Assembly: GCA_017861315.1 (NCBI GenBank)
Contig: JAGFXP010000007.1
Span: 21,489 to 85,488, forward strand
Direction of reading: 5' to 3'
DNA: 64,000 nt
Source of the DNA: Bacillota bacterium
GTDB taxonomy: Bacteria; Bacillota; Clostridia; Clostridiales; Clostridiaceae
Shown piece by piece: positions 52,964 through 62,376 of this stretch. The notes under the pieces were generated by a model. The model did no database searches. It was not told the origin of the DNA and saw only the letters and a list, made by a program, of their open reading frames with translations. The position numbers and the translations under genes were made by a program. The number at the start of each line of letters is the position of its first letter. Positions within the stretch are counted from its first letter, which is position 1.

Positions 52964-54703
52964 TTGAATTATTTAGAGAAGTACAATAAGTGGCTGGATT
53001 CAGAGTACATAGATGCATCGACAAAGGCCGAGCTTAAAAACATAAGTGATAAAAAAGAAATTGAGGATAGATTCTACAAGGACCTTGAATTCGGTACAGG
53101 CGGACTAAGAGGCGTGATAGCCGCTGGTGACAACAGGATGAATGTCTATACCGTAGGAAAGGCTACACAAGGGCTTGCCGATTACTTGCTCGAAAAATAT
53201 AGAGGAACCGGCAGCATTTCAGTCAGCATAGCATACGATTCAAGGATAATGTCCAAAGAATTCGCTGAAACCAGTGCAAAGAACCTGTGTGCCAATGGCA
53301 TAAAAGTCAACCTTTTTGAATCGCTTAGACCTACCCCTATGCTGTCCTATACTGTGAGGCATCTGAAAAGCCAGGCTGGCATAGTAGTGACCGCTTCACA
53401 TAACCCTAAACAGTACAACGGGTACAAGGTTTACGGCGAAGACGGCGGACAGGTAACTGACGAAAGCGCTGACGAAATTCTGGGATGCATAAGAAGTGTA
53501 GAGGATTTCTCAGCCATCAAAACGATGCCCTATCAGGAAGCCATTGACAAGGGACTCCTCAGCATCATCGGCGAGGAGGTCGACAGGACCTATTACGAGA
53601 AGGTCAAGGACCTGACAATAAGAAAAGACATGGTCAGACAGCACGCGCAGGATCTCAATATAATATTTACGCCGCTGCATGGTTCCGGAAACATCCCTGT
53701 AAGAAGGGTTCTGGGCGAGCTTGGCTACAGCAATCTTCATATTGTAAAGGAACAGGAGCTGCCGGATGGAACCTTCCCGACTGCGGCCTATCCAAACCCT
53801 GAAAATCCCGACGTGTTTGAATTCGCACTTAAGATGGCAGTTGCCGCCAATCCTGATATAATATTTGGGACAGACCCTGACTGCGACAGGATAGGTGTTG
53901 TAGTGAAGAATGAAAAAGGTGAATGGAAGCCGTTAACAGGAAACCAGGTCGGAGTTCTCCTTACCGACTACATGATATCGTCGCTCAAAGAAAACAATGC
54001 GCTTAAGTCAAATTCGTTTATAGTAAAGACGATCGTAACTACCGAAATGGCGAAGACCGTTGCAGACAGCTATGGGGTTAAAACTGAAGACGTTCTGACA
54101 GGCTTCAAATATATCGGCGAAATGATCAGGAATGTTCACGAGACAGGAAAAGGAACGTTCATAATCGGCTTCGAAGAAAGCTACGGATACCTGGCTGGAG
54201 ACTTTGTCAGGGACAAGGATGCAATAGTCGCAGCGATGATGATATGCGAGATGGCGCTCTACCATAAGAGCAGGGGCAAGAGCCTTTTTGAGGCGCTGCT
54301 GGATCTCTATGAGAAGCACGGCTATTTCAAGGAAAAGCTCATTTCCATCGAGCTTCATGGCAAAGACGGACAGGAAAAGATAAAGAAATCACTTCATTAC
54401 CTCAGGCATTCGATGAGCCGAAAGGTGGGGGATGTCAATATCGTAAGAAAGCTTGACTACAAGACAGGAATTGAAAAAGACCTTATTAAGATAACTGAAT
54501 CGAACATCGCACTTCCAAGAACAAATACCCTGAAATTTGTTTTGGAGGACGGATCGGCGTTTGTTGTCAGGCCTTCAGGTACGGAGCCTAAAATGAAGAT
54601 ATACATGTCGGTAATAGGCAACAGTCTTCAGAATTCTGAAAATAAAATGGATGCCTTTGAAAAACTTGTCATGGAGATAATCCAGGACTCACAGAGTATA
54701 TAA
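52964..54703 (+). CDS. Alpha-phosphoglucomutase / phosphomannomutase family (PgcA type)
   Basis: This 579-residue four-domain phosphohexomutase contains the active-site phosphoserine loop VTASHNPKQYNGYK, the metal loop FGTDPDCDRIGV, the sugar-binding loop GFEESYGY and the phosphate-binding RPSGTEPKMKIY. The length and FGTGGLRG near the N-terminus suit the PgcA-like phosphoglucomutase of Firmicutes. It would interconvert glucose-6-P and glucose-1-P, feeding galU at 56876 and glycogen synthesis. The start is TTG 52964 with AGGAGGAG upstream. It ends before a convergent terminator. Confidence 0.94.
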   Translation: MNYLEKYNKWLDSEYIDASTKAELKNISDKKEIEDRFYKDLEFGTGGLRGVIAAGDNRMNVYTVGKATQGLADYLLEKYRGTGSISVSIAYDSRIMSKEFAETSAKNLCANGIKVNLFESLRPTPMLSYTVRHLKSQAGIVVTASHNPKQYNGYKVYGEDGGQVTDESADEILGCIRSVEDFSAIKTMPYQEAIDKGLLSIIGEEVDRTYYEKVKDLTIRKDMVRQHAQDLNIIFTPLHGSGNIPVRRVLGELGYSNLHIVKEQELPDGTFPTAAYPNPENPDVFEFALKMAVAANPDIIFGTDPDCDRIGVVVKNEKGEWKPLTGNQVGVLLTDYMISSLKENNALKSNSFIVKTIVTTEMAKTVADSYGVKTEDVLTGFKYIGEMIRNVHETGKGTFIIGFEESYGYLAGDFVRDKDAIVAAMMICEMALYHKSRGKSLFEALLDLYEKHGYFKEKLISIELHGKDGQEKIKKSLHYLRHSMSRKVGDVNIVRKLDYKTGIEKDLIKITESNIALPRTNTLKFVLEDGSAFVVRPSGTEPKMKIYMSVIGNSLQNSENKMDAFEKLVMEIIQDSQSI

Positions 54704-54705
54704 AC

Positions 54706-54742
54706 AGAAGTGGGTACGCACGGCGTTACCCACTTCTTCTTC
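54706..54742. terminator. Terminator between convergent pgm and the serine hydrolase gene
   Basis: The stem AGAAGTGGGTA/TACCCACTTCT (54706-54716 and 54727-54737) has a 10-nt loop, then TCTTCT. Confidence 0.75.
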
Positions 54743-54748
54743 TCGGTC

Positions 54749-55645
54749 TTATTCAAGACCGGACTGGTATTCGTAAATCATTTTTGACAGCTGGGCGATC
54801 TTTTCAGGAGCGTCGGACATCCCGTTGGTAAACACTACGAGCACATAAGGCCTCTTTGTGTAGATGATTGCAATGTCGTTAACGTAGGAGCCGTAGTTGC
54901 CGATCTTGTGGGCCGTCAGTTCCTGAGGGATGTATTTGTCTATCCTGTCGTGGAATACTGTATTCTTCATGTTTGTTACAAGGAAATCATAGTACTGATT
55001 TTTCTCAGGGTTGTAGTACAGACGTTTCAGATAAGCAGCGTTGTCGGCAGGCTTGGTAATGTTTCCAGTGCGGGCAACCTCTCGGCCGGCCATTTCTGAG
55101 AATTTGTCGTACATCAGGTCGCGGCCTATTTTTCGTATTATCATCTGCGTGGCAATATTGTCCGAATAGACTATGGAGTACTCGCTGAGAGTCCTCAGTG
55201 GGATCGGCTCAGACCTGTCCTTGCCTTGGAGTATCCCCGTTCCGCCCTCGTAATCCGCCTCCGTATACTGCATGGCACTCTCGAAGTCTATGGTTCCTTC
55301 CTGGGCAAGGTTCATGAGAGCCATGTTCATGGGTACTTTTACAGTGCTGGCAGCTGCAAATTCCATGTCGGGGTTTATTTCTATGCTCGTCCCGATGGTA
55401 AGATCGTAGTATATGAGTCCGATTCTGGTTTCGTCTGAGGCTATATATGATTTAAGCTCACTTTCAAGATTCATGAAATCAGCTTTTTCCTTTTCAGCTT
55501 TTTTTCTGGCATCCTCTGCAGCTATGCGGGCTGCAGCTACTTCCGCAGAATGTTTCTTTGAAAGATTTGCGTTGTAGATTGCGAATGTCAGCAGGACGGC
55601 TGCTGCCAGGGCAAAGAGAGAGAGATCTCTTACATGTTTGCTCAT
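54749..55645 (-). CDS. Membrane-anchored class A beta-lactamase-fold serine hydrolase
   Basis: This 298-residue protein begins with an N-terminal signal-anchor (FALAAAVLLTFAIY). A short alanine/lysine-rich coiled coil (about 32-60) leads to an extracytoplasmic penicillin-recognising-type domain. The SxxK motif is STVK, the second is YSDN, and the third reads HKIG instead of KTG. I see no ExxLN omega-loop glutamate, which class A beta-lactamases need for deacylation. It is therefore more likely a D,D-peptidase-like or other serine hydrolase than a resistance enzyme. It is monocistronic on the minus strand. The A/T-rich gap before the TPR gene has TATAAT-like elements on both strands. Confidence 0.87.
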   Translation of the reverse strand: MSKHVRDLSLFALAAAVLLTFAIYNANLSKKHSAEVAAARIAAEDARKKAEKEKADFMNLESELKSYIASDETRIGLIYYDLTIGTSIEINPDMEFAAASTVKVPMNMALMNLAQEGTIDFESAMQYTEADYEGGTGILQGKDRSEPIPLRTLSEYSIVYSDNIATQMIIRKIGRDLMYDKFSEMAGREVARTGNITKPADNAAYLKRLYYNPEKNQYYDFLVTNMKNTVFHDRIDKYIPQELTAHKIGNYGSYVNDIAIIYTKRPYVLVVFTNGMSDAPEKIAQLSKMIYEYQSGLE

Positions 55646-55755
55646 AATGCACCTCTTAATAATAATTGTATTTTCTATCGTAATATTATAACATAATTGT
55701 TATAATGTTATGCATGTTGTAATAAAAATAATTTTGAATGGATGAGGTTGATCAG

Positions 55756-56793
55756 ATGGATATAAAGTCATTATTTTCGGATAAACTCGATAAATTCGTT
55801 TTCCTTAAGATAAGCGGAGAAGAGGCATACCTTCCTGTAAAGTCCACAGAAATAATAAAAGACATAAAAGAAAAAGGCGGGCTGGAGAAGATCCCCTTCA
55901 GCTATTTCCTCTATGGGATGTTTTTCATTCTGGGAGCTGATGAAAAGTTCAGCTACACAGACGACTACATGAGGATCATTGCAAGGACTGAAGGGAGCAC
56001 CAGGTTCATCAAGGGCAAGATTGCAGAAGAGATAAAACAGGGGAACTTCGAGGACGGCTACGTACTTCTCAAGGGTTTATCGCAGATAGAAAAATCAGAG
56101 GATGTCTTCGACAAGCTGATAATGGTTCTGGAAGAGCTGAGGTCCAGGAATTCGGTTTTCGCTGAAGAGGAAATTGCAATGCTTGAAAAGGCGAAGGAAA
56201 TCCAGGGCTACTATAAACCGTATTTTTATGAAGCTGTCCTCAGAAGGGAAACAAAGGATTACGAAGGCGCCCTGAAGGCAATCAGCAGATATATTGAAAT
56301 GTCAGGAACAACCGACCGGGAGGTGATAGGCTTCAGGGACGACCTTTCAAAATCAGCGGACTACGAAAAGGGCAAAGAACTAATTTACGATGATCCAAAG
56401 GGGGCGCTCAAGCTTCTAATCCCGCTCACTGATGCTTTTCCGGAGGATGCAACGCTTCTCTACTACATAGGTGTATGCTACAGGGTCCTTGAAAACCATG
56501 AAAAGTCAATCTATTATCTGAACCAGGCGCTTGAGCTCGACAATGACCTGGTCCAGGTTGTAAATGAGCTTGGAATCAACTACGCATCCATGGGCGATTG
56601 CGAAACTGCAGTTTCATACCTGAGAAAGGCATTCGAGGCGACCAAGTCCGTCGAGATATGCACGAACCTAGTTATGTGCTATCTGGAGATGGGCAACATG
56701 GAGGATGCAAAGTCCCATCTCGCGCTTGCAGAGAAGCTCGACCCTGAGGATGAGATAGTTCAGGAGCTGAAAAAACATTTAACGCAATATTAG
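55756..56793 (+). CDS. Tetratricopeptide repeat protein
   Basis: This is a 345-residue cytoplasmic protein. The N-terminal roughly 90 residues (LDKFVFLKISGEEAYLPVKS) have no family I recognise. From about residue 125 on there are helical pairs of TPR type, clearest in TLLYYIGVCYRVLENHEKSIYY, VVNELGINYASMGDCETAVSY and EICTNLVMCYLEMGNMEDAK (each cited in part). TPRs bind partner proteins. The partner is unknown. ATG 55756 is preferred over 55738 because GAGGT lies 7 nt upstream. It lies between the serine hydrolase and galU. Confidence 0.82.
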   Translation: MDIKSLFSDKLDKFVFLKISGEEAYLPVKSTEIIKDIKEKGGLEKIPFSYFLYGMFFILGADEKFSYTDDYMRIIARTEGSTRFIKGKIAEEIKQGNFEDGYVLLKGLSQIEKSEDVFDKLIMVLEELRSRNSVFAEEEIAMLEKAKEIQGYYKPYFYEAVLRRETKDYEGALKAISRYIEMSGTTDREVIGFRDDLSKSADYEKGKELIYDDPKGALKLLIPLTDAFPEDATLLYYIGVCYRVLENHEKSIYYLNQALELDNDLVQVVNELGINYASMGDCETAVSYLRKAFEATKSVEICTNLVMCYLEMGNMEDAKSHLALAEKLDPEDEIVQELKKHLTQY

Positions 56794-56807
56794 AGTGTTT
56801 GGAAATA

Positions 56808-56836
56808 TGGAATTATTTCTATTTATACTGTATAAT
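56808..56836 (+). promoter_or_regulatory. Promoter for galU
   Basis: TGGAAT (56808-56813), 17 nt, perfect TATAAT (56831-56836), 40 nt before the start codon. Confidence 0.55.
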
Positions 56837-56875
56837 GATGTATGTGCGTATTTTTTACTATGAAAGGAGAATATC

Positions 56876-57790
56876 ATGGGGGTAGTTAAAAAAGCAATAA
56901 TTCCTGCAGCCGGACTTGGAACGCGATTCCTGCCTGCTACAAAAGCACAGCCTAAAGAGATGCTGCCAATAGTTGACAAGCCGACTATTCAATATATAAT
57001 AGAGGAAGCGGTGGCTTCCGGAATAGAAGAGATACTCATCATAACCGGAAGAAACAAGAGGGCGATTGAGGACCACTTCGATAAATCGGTGGAGCTGGAA
57101 AACGAGCTAGAGCTCCACAAAAAGAGCGAGCTTCTTAAGATGGTAAGGGATATATCCAATATCGCTGATATTTACTATGTAAGGCAGAAGGAGCCGAGGG
57201 GGCTGGGACACGCCATAAGCTGCGCAAGGACATTCGTCGGCAATGAGCCTTTTGCTGTCATGCTCGGAGATGACGTTGTTGACAGCAAGATCCCTTGCTT
57301 GAAGCAGCTCATAGACTGCTATTCCGAATACAAGACAACAATTCTTGGGGTTCAGCAGGTGCCGCATCAGGACGTATGCAAGTACGGCATCATAGACGGA
57401 ATGTATATTGAAGACAACATCTATAAGGTGAAGGATCTTATTGAAAAGCCTAAGGCTGAAGATGCACCTTCAGATATCGCAATACTTGGCAGATACATAA
57501 TAACACCTGCGATCTTCGATATCCTGGACAAGACGGAACCGGGAAAAAGCGGAGAAATACAGCTTACTGACGCTCTGAAGACCCTTATGAACTCTGAAGC
57601 GATGTACGCTTACGTATTTGAAGGCAGAAGATATGACGTAGGAGACAAGCTTGGATTCCTGCAGGCGACAGTTGAATATGCACTCAAAAGGGAAGAGCTC
57701 AGAAAGCCTTTCATGGAGTACCTTATCAACCTTAGGGAAGAGAAGCTGTTCAAGGACGTATTGCAGGAAACAACTGCTGGAAAATTATAA
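56876..57790 (+). CDS. galU: UTP-glucose-1-phosphate uridylyltransferase
   Basis: This 304-residue nucleotidyltransferase makes UDP-glucose from UTP and glucose-1-phosphate. The N-terminal signature is KKAIIPAAGLGTRFLPATKA. PKEMLPIVDKPTIQYI, GLGHAISCA and the catalytic region FAVMLGDDVVDS follow, with LIEKP and LTDALKTL later. AAAGGAG precedes ATG 56876. It supplies the activated sugar to the polysaccharide genes that follow directly (16 bp to the sugar transferase), using glucose-1-P from the mutase at 52964. Confidence 0.96.
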   Translation: MGVVKKAIIPAAGLGTRFLPATKAQPKEMLPIVDKPTIQYIIEEAVASGIEEILIITGRNKRAIEDHFDKSVELENELELHKKSELLKMVRDISNIADIYYVRQKEPRGLGHAISCARTFVGNEPFAVMLGDDVVDSKIPCLKQLIDCYSEYKTTILGVQQVPHQDVCKYGIIDGMYIEDNIYKVKDLIEKPKAEDAPSDIAILGRYIITPAIFDILDKTEPGKSGEIQLTDALKTLMNSEAMYAYVFEGRRYDVGDKLGFLQATVEYALKREELRKPFMEYLINLREEKLFKDVLQETTAGKL

Positions 57791-57805
57791 TTCCGAGGTG
57801 AACTT

Positions 57806-59200
57806 ATGAACAATAACAACGAATTTAGAGCCGGACTGAACGAGTTTCTTGTATACTTCGTGGATGTCATAATAGTGCTCTTGTCTATATATATAACATT
57901 CATGCTTAGGTACGATTACAATCCGCCGAGCTATAACTATGATTCATTCATACTCAGCGCTCCATGGATTGCAGTGGCATACCTTCTGCTGATGTTTGTA
58001 TTCGGTTTGAACGATATTTTAAAACAGTCACTGGGTGAAACCATATATTCAGTTTTTCTGACTATCATATCACTCTTGTTTATTACAGCATTCATCACTT
58101 TTTTCCTGAGAGGATTTTCATACCCCAGGTTGGTTTTAATCCTGAGCACGCTGATGCAGTTCCTGCTTCTTTCTGTATGGAGAGGGATTGTGTGGAAAAT
58201 CAGGAGAAGGGCGCATGGGATAAAGAATTCCCTTGTAATCGGAAATGAAGCTGCTGAAACTATCAGCAAAAAGTTGATTATAAAGCAAAGGGACCTGTAC
58301 AGGATAAAGTATATCTGCTCGGATAAATCCGGAAATCTCAGTAAATATCTGGATGAAGTTGAAGTTGTGTTTATGTGCAACGACATCGACCTCAACCTGA
58401 AAAGGGAAGTGGTTGACAAATGCCTCACCGGAAGGAAGAGCATATACATAATCCCCGACATCTATGAGATAGCGCTGCTGAATTCCAAACTCAGCAAGGC
58501 TGACGACATACCTATGCTTAAGGTTAAAAAGCTTGGGCTTACCTTTGAACAGAAGGTTCTCAAGAGGGCTCTCGATATAGTTGTTTCCTTGATCGGACTT
58601 GTTTTGGCATCGCCTGTAATGCTCGTAATGGCTATCCTCATAAAGAAGCAGGACGGCGGCAACGTATTCTACAAGCAGGAGAGGGTTACTGAGGATGAAA
58701 AGACATTTGATGTTCTGAAATTCAGGACCATGGTCATGAATGCAGAAAAGCTGTCCGGCCCTGTGCTTGCGGGCGAAGACGATCCGAGGATAACGAAACT
58801 GGGCAGATTCATGAGATCAACAAGGATCGACGAGCTGCCTCAGATAATAAACATATTAAAGGGTGAAATGAGCCTGGTCGGGCCAAGGCCCGAAAGGCCG
58901 TTCTTTGTGGAACAGTTCAAGACAGAGATACCTGACTACAAATACAGGACAACCGTAAAAGCAGGTCTGACGGGACTGGCACAGGTATGGGGAAAATATT
59001 CCACCACGCCGGAGGATAAGGTCAGATACGACATAATGTATATAAAAAACTACTCCATACTTCTTGATCTTAAGCTGATACTTCAGACCATCAAAATCAT
59101 GTTCATGAAGGAGAGCTCGGCTGGATTGGCCAACGAAGAATATTCACTGGATAAATTGGCGGAAACATTCTCGCAGGATATAATAATAGACAAGGAATAA
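57806..59200 (+). CDS. Polyprenyl-phosphate sugar-1-phosphate transferase (WbaP/ExoY type)
   Basis: This is a 464-residue membrane initiating transferase for polysaccharide synthesis. Four N-terminal hydrophobic segments within about residues 10-120 precede a Rossmann-like cytoplasmic domain. A fifth hydrophobic helix (LDIVVSLIGLVLASPVMLVM) opens the bacterial sugar transferase domain, which carries FYKQERVTEDEKTFDVLKFR, the STRIDELPQIINILKGEMS motif with catalytic Asp-Glu, VGPRPERP and GLTGLAQVWGKY. It transfers a hexose-1-phosphate from a UDP-sugar to undecaprenyl phosphate. The exact sugar is not predictable. Confidence 0.93.
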   Translation: MNNNNEFRAGLNEFLVYFVDVIIVLLSIYITFMLRYDYNPPSYNYDSFILSAPWIAVAYLLLMFVFGLNDILKQSLGETIYSVFLTIISLLFITAFITFFLRGFSYPRLVLILSTLMQFLLLSVWRGIVWKIRRRAHGIKNSLVIGNEAAETISKKLIIKQRDLYRIKYICSDKSGNLSKYLDEVEVVFMCNDIDLNLKREVVDKCLTGRKSIYIIPDIYEIALLNSKLSKADDIPMLKVKKLGLTFEQKVLKRALDIVVSLIGLVLASPVMLVMAILIKKQDGGNVFYKQERVTEDEKTFDVLKFRTMVMNAEKLSGPVLAGEDDPRITKLGRFMRSTRIDELPQIINILKGEMSLVGPRPERPFFVEQFKTEIPDYKYRTTVKAGLTGLAQVWGKYSTTPEDKVRYDIMYIKNYSILLDLKLILQTIKIMFMKESSAGLANEEYSLDKLAETFSQDIIIDKE

Positions 59201-59211
59201 ACACGGTTTGA

Positions 59212-59240
59212 AAAGGCAGTCTCCAGGCGGGGCTGCCTTT
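59212..59240 (+). terminator. Terminator after the sugar transferase gene
   Basis: The stem AAAGGCAG/CTGCCTTT (59212-59219 and 59233-59240) has a 13-nt loop and a short T-run in the 3' arm. Confidence 0.6.
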
Positions 59241-59255
59241 CTGGACGGGCCTGTG

Positions 59256-59284
59256 TGGACAAAGAAAAACAAATAAGGTATAAT
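59256..59284 (+). promoter_or_regulatory. Promoter for the GT4-Wzz-Wzy operon
   Basis: TGGACA (59256-59261), 17 nt, perfect TATAAT (59279-59284). Confidence 0.72.
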
Positions 59285-59312
59285 ATTTCCAGGCTATTGT
59301 TAGGAGAGAGTG

Positions 59313-60386
59313 ATGATGAAGGTACTGCAGATAATTAACAATCTAGATATTGGCGGAGCAGAGACGGTTTTGAAGAATTACGTTTTGAACAACGATGACA
59401 AGGACATTCAGAATCATATTTGCTTGCTTGGCGGAAGTGAAACATTCATACTTAACCAGCTGAGGGAGAAGGACATTGATATCCACAGGATGAATTTGAA
59501 AAGCAAATATTCAGCTGTCGCCGCTTTGAAACAGCTGAGGGACATTATTTCAAAAGGCGATTACGACTGTGTTCACGTGCATCTTTTCCCGGGCCAGTAT
59601 TACGGAGCGAAGCTGGCGAAGGAATTCAAGGACGTGCATTTTATTTTCACGGAACACAGCACATTCAATAAGAGGAGAGAGATCAAAGCCCTGTACCCGG
59701 TCGAAAAATGGTCCTACAGCAGCTTTGAAAAGATCATATGCGTAAGCGAAATGACATGCAGGAGCCTTGGGGAATGGATGCCTTCAATAAAGCCTAAGCT
59801 TAATGTTGTTTACGGCGGAATTGTAATTGACAAGGTACATAAAAGCAAGGAGCCCCTGTACGATGCCGTTCTGGTTGGTTCCCTGAGGGGTAACGAAAAA
59901 GGTGTGGATATTTTTATAAAGGCAATCAAGAGGATTGAGTGCCATATCAGACGCGTCGCAATAGTGGGCGACGGTGTGCTCAAGGAGGAGCTCATTACAT
60001 TGAGGGACAGCCTTGGCCTGAGAGACAAAATAGACTTTGTCGGAAATGTTGACAACGTAAACGAATACCTTTCGAAAAGCAGAATGTTTGTCCTCCCTTC
60101 AAGATGGGAGGGTTTCGGCCTGGCAATCCTGGAGGCTATGGCTGCCGGCCTGCCTATTGTAGCTTCAAATGTCGGCGGGATACCTGAGATCATTGAGGAC
60201 GGAAAAGACGGAATACTGGTACCCGTTGAGGACGTAGAGGCTTTAAGCGCAAATATGCTTGATGTTTTACAAAACGAATACAAGGCTTCTGTACTGGCTG
60301 CAAATGCATATAAAAAAGTGCACGAAAGATTCTCCATTGAAGCTCATGTCAAAAGACTGAACAACCTATACAAATCATTACTGTAG
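59313..60386 (+). CDS. GT4 family glycosyltransferase
   Basis: This 357-residue retaining glycosyltransferase has a GT-B fold. The N-domain has NNLDIGGAETVLKNYV and the FTEHSTFNKRRE loop. The C-domain carries the GT4 hallmark, FVLPSRWEGFGLAILEAMAAG followed by LPIVASNVGGIPEII, with both Glu of the EX7E motif. It probably adds a sugar to the lipid-linked repeat unit on the cytoplasmic face. Donor and acceptor are unknown. The start may be 59313 or the adjacent ATG 59316. AGGAGAG lies upstream. Confidence 0.92.
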   Translation: MMKVLQIINNLDIGGAETVLKNYVLNNDDKDIQNHICLLGGSETFILNQLREKDIDIHRMNLKSKYSAVAALKQLRDIISKGDYDCVHVHLFPGQYYGAKLAKEFKDVHFIFTEHSTFNKRREIKALYPVEKWSYSSFEKIICVSEMTCRSLGEWMPSIKPKLNVVYGGIVIDKVHKSKEPLYDAVLVGSLRGNEKGVDIFIKAIKRIECHIRRVAIVGDGVLKEELITLRDSLGLRDKIDFVGNVDNVNEYLSKSRMFVLPSRWEGFGLAILEAMAAGLPIVASNVGGIPEIIEDGKDGILVPVEDVEALSANMLDVLQNEYKASVLAANAYKKVHERFSIEAHVKRLNNLYKSLL

Positions 60387-60422
60387 TAAAAAACGAATGA
60401 GAAATCAGAGAGGAAAGTGGAA

Positions 60423-61214
60423 ATGGAAAACACGAATAAACAAGACAATTTTCATGTATTTTTCAACACGATAAAAAGGTACATAATACTTCTGGTCATT
60501 GTGACTGTTGCAGGAGCGGGGGCTGTTGGCGTGTATCTGAAAGCGAAACCGCCTATGTATCTTGTGGAGAGGCAGCTCAAGATTAATACGAGCACTCTTG
60601 AGACCCTGGACAGGCAGCCGGGGGAAGTAATATACCTGGACAAGATATACGAAAACATCTCACAGCAGGAGGATCTGCAGCAGGTTTACAAGTCTAAGGT
60701 CGACGCGAATGCAGGCGCTGAGGGCATTGAAGCCTGGGCCAAGGACACTCTGGAGATAACTCAGAATCAGAGCATAATCGCTGTGAAGTCTTCTACAAAT
60801 GACAAGGAGCTGAGCGAAGCTCTTTCAGTTGCTTACTACAACGCGCTGGATTCTGTGGTCAAAGACATAGCAACTGAAGTTTATAATGAGAAGATAGACT
60901 ATAATCAGAGAAAAATCGGGCTCATAAACCAGAAGATACAGGAAATTTCAGGCGGAAGCGCAGCAAACGATTTTGACCCGTATACTGAATCGCTGAATAT
61001 TTTGGCAGAGGCACAGATTATGCAGGAAAATTATATCTCGCCGCTGGAGCTTATTCAGACACAGGAAAGCACGGTTACTACAAGCAAAAAAGCACTCCTC
61101 AGCTATATGATCATGGGAGCCGCAACTGCATTCATGGCAGGGATTTTCTTTATATTTCTTTTTGATTATGCAAAGGGTCTCAAGAAAAATGCAAGGAAAA
61201 AGGCGATCAAATGA
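60423..61214 (+). CDS. Wzz/YveK-type polysaccharide chain-length protein
   Basis: This 263-residue protein has two membrane spans (YIILLVIVTVAGAGAVGVYL near 20-40 and MIMGAATAFMAGIFFIFLF near 228-248) and a long, helical extracytoplasmic middle. This is the layout of Wzz-family co-polymerases and tyrosine-kinase adaptors. The short positively charged tail (KGLKKNARKKAIK) could contact a BY-kinase, but no kinase gene is present in the window. It overlaps the next gene by 4 bp. It probably sets polymer length with the EpsG/Wzy-like protein. Confidence 0.85.
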   Translation: MENTNKQDNFHVFFNTIKRYIILLVIVTVAGAGAVGVYLKAKPPMYLVERQLKINTSTLETLDRQPGEVIYLDKIYENISQQEDLQQVYKSKVDANAGAEGIEAWAKDTLEITQNQSIIAVKSSTNDKELSEALSVAYYNALDSVVKDIATEVYNEKIDYNQRKIGLINQKIQEISGGSAANDFDPYTESLNILAEAQIMQENYISPLELIQTQESTVTTSKKALLSYMIMGAATAFMAGIFFIFLFDYAKGLKKNARKKAIK

Positions 61215-62305
61215 TATATTTAGTTATTTTAGGAGTAATGTTTATCTTTGCTTTTCTAGACGTCTGTGAAGAAGAAGTATTCCCAAAATACAGGTATATT
61301 TTCTTAGCCTTTTTCTTTATGTTTCTTTTCCTGTTCGCGGGTTTAAGGTATGAGGTAGGCTACGACTTCTATTCGTACAGGGACATATTCAGAGTGGTCG
61401 ATTTAACCAACCTCACCAAGCTTGATCTTGAAATTGGCTATACTGCTTTTAATTTAATCCTGAAGACTATGGGCTTTGGTTTCCAGGTCGTACTGATACT
61501 GATTGCGGCATTCAGCCTGTTTTTTAAATACGAGGCCATTAGAAAATATTCCATATATCCTTTTATTTCACTGATAATATACTTTTCGTCAAACTTTATT
61601 ATCCAGGACTTTGGGCAGATAAGGCAGGGGCTTGCGATCGCCATGACCTTGTACAGCATCGGGGCAATAAAGGACAGGAAGCTTTTCAGGTTCTTTGCAA
61701 TGATGACGATAGCCGTATCGTTCCACTACTCGGCCATACTTTTCGTGCCTTTCTACTGGCTGGGAAACATCAAACTGTCATATAGAAAAATGGGAATCAT
61801 ACTGGCGGCTTCCGTAATATTATACATTGCTATAGTGCTCGGGGGTATTGAATTTGTGTTCACGCATGTCATCAGGTCTGAGTACATATTGTACAAGTTC
61901 AAAGCATATTCTGGGGACCCGATCGGATTCTTCACCTTCACCTTCATGTTCAGGGTGTTCATATTCGCTGCCTTTGTAGCTCTGGAAGAAAAGATCAGGC
62001 CGGCATGCAAATACTATGATATCCTGAGGAACGGGTACTTCATGGCCATAATTTTCTATATAGTCTTCAATACAAACGAAGGCCTTGCAACCAGAGGTGC
62101 GCTTTACTATAAAATGTTCGAAGTATTCCTGATACCGTATATAGTGTACGGAGTTAAGGATAAGCTGCTCGTATTCAATGCTATAATGATATTCTACCTG
62201 TATACGATAAAGGATGTGATCGGCGCTGTTTTCGGGAGGGCGGACCAGTTCTCGCCATACAACAACGTGATTCTTGAATTGATTAAAAAGGGTTTTAGCC
62301 AGTGA
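61211..62305 (+). CDS. EpsG/Wzy-like polysaccharide polymerase (polytopic membrane protein)
   Basis: This 364-residue hydrophobic protein has about ten predicted membrane spans. FLFAGLRYEVGYDFYSYRDIF near residues 35-60 and IQDFGQIRQGLAIAMTL near 135 are the EpsG-family signature (RxxxGxDxxxY, then RQgla). MMTIAVSFHYSAILF follows. These proteins polymerise exported repeat units. It is coupled to the Wzz-like gene by an ATGA overlap and ends the operon. No flippase (Wzx) gene is visible, so one must lie elsewhere. Confidence 0.85.
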   Translation: MIYLVILGVMFIFAFLDVCEEEVFPKYRYIFLAFFFMFLFLFAGLRYEVGYDFYSYRDIFRVVDLTNLTKLDLEIGYTAFNLILKTMGFGFQVVLILIAAFSLFFKYEAIRKYSIYPFISLIIYFSSNFIIQDFGQIRQGLAIAMTLYSIGAIKDRKLFRFFAMMTIAVSFHYSAILFVPFYWLGNIKLSYRKMGIILAASVILYIAIVLGGIEFVFTHVIRSEYILYKFKAYSGDPIGFFTFTFMFRVFIFAAFVALEEKIRPACKYYDILRNGYFMAIIFYIVFNTNEGLATRGALYYKMFEVFLIPYIVYGVKDKLLVFNAIMIFYLYTIKDVIGAVFGRADQFSPYNNVILELIKKGFSQ

Positions 62306-62319
62306 TGCTGGTAAAATAG

Positions 62320-62363
62320 CAGGGGCTGCGGCTCAACTTGGAATAAGTTGGCTGCAGCCCCTG
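62320..62363. terminator. Convergent terminator between the polymerase and amidase genes
   Basis: A two-part hairpin: CAGGGGCTGC/GCAGCCCCTG outer stem and CAACTT/AAGTTG inner stem, with short internal loops. Confidence 0.85.
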
Positions 62364-62376
62364 TGTATTGTTTGTT

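Noticed and set aside
54749..55645. An antibiotic-resistance beta-lactamase
   Set aside because: It lacks a visible ExxLN glutamate and has KIG instead of KTG. The fold is shared but resistance cannot be claimed.
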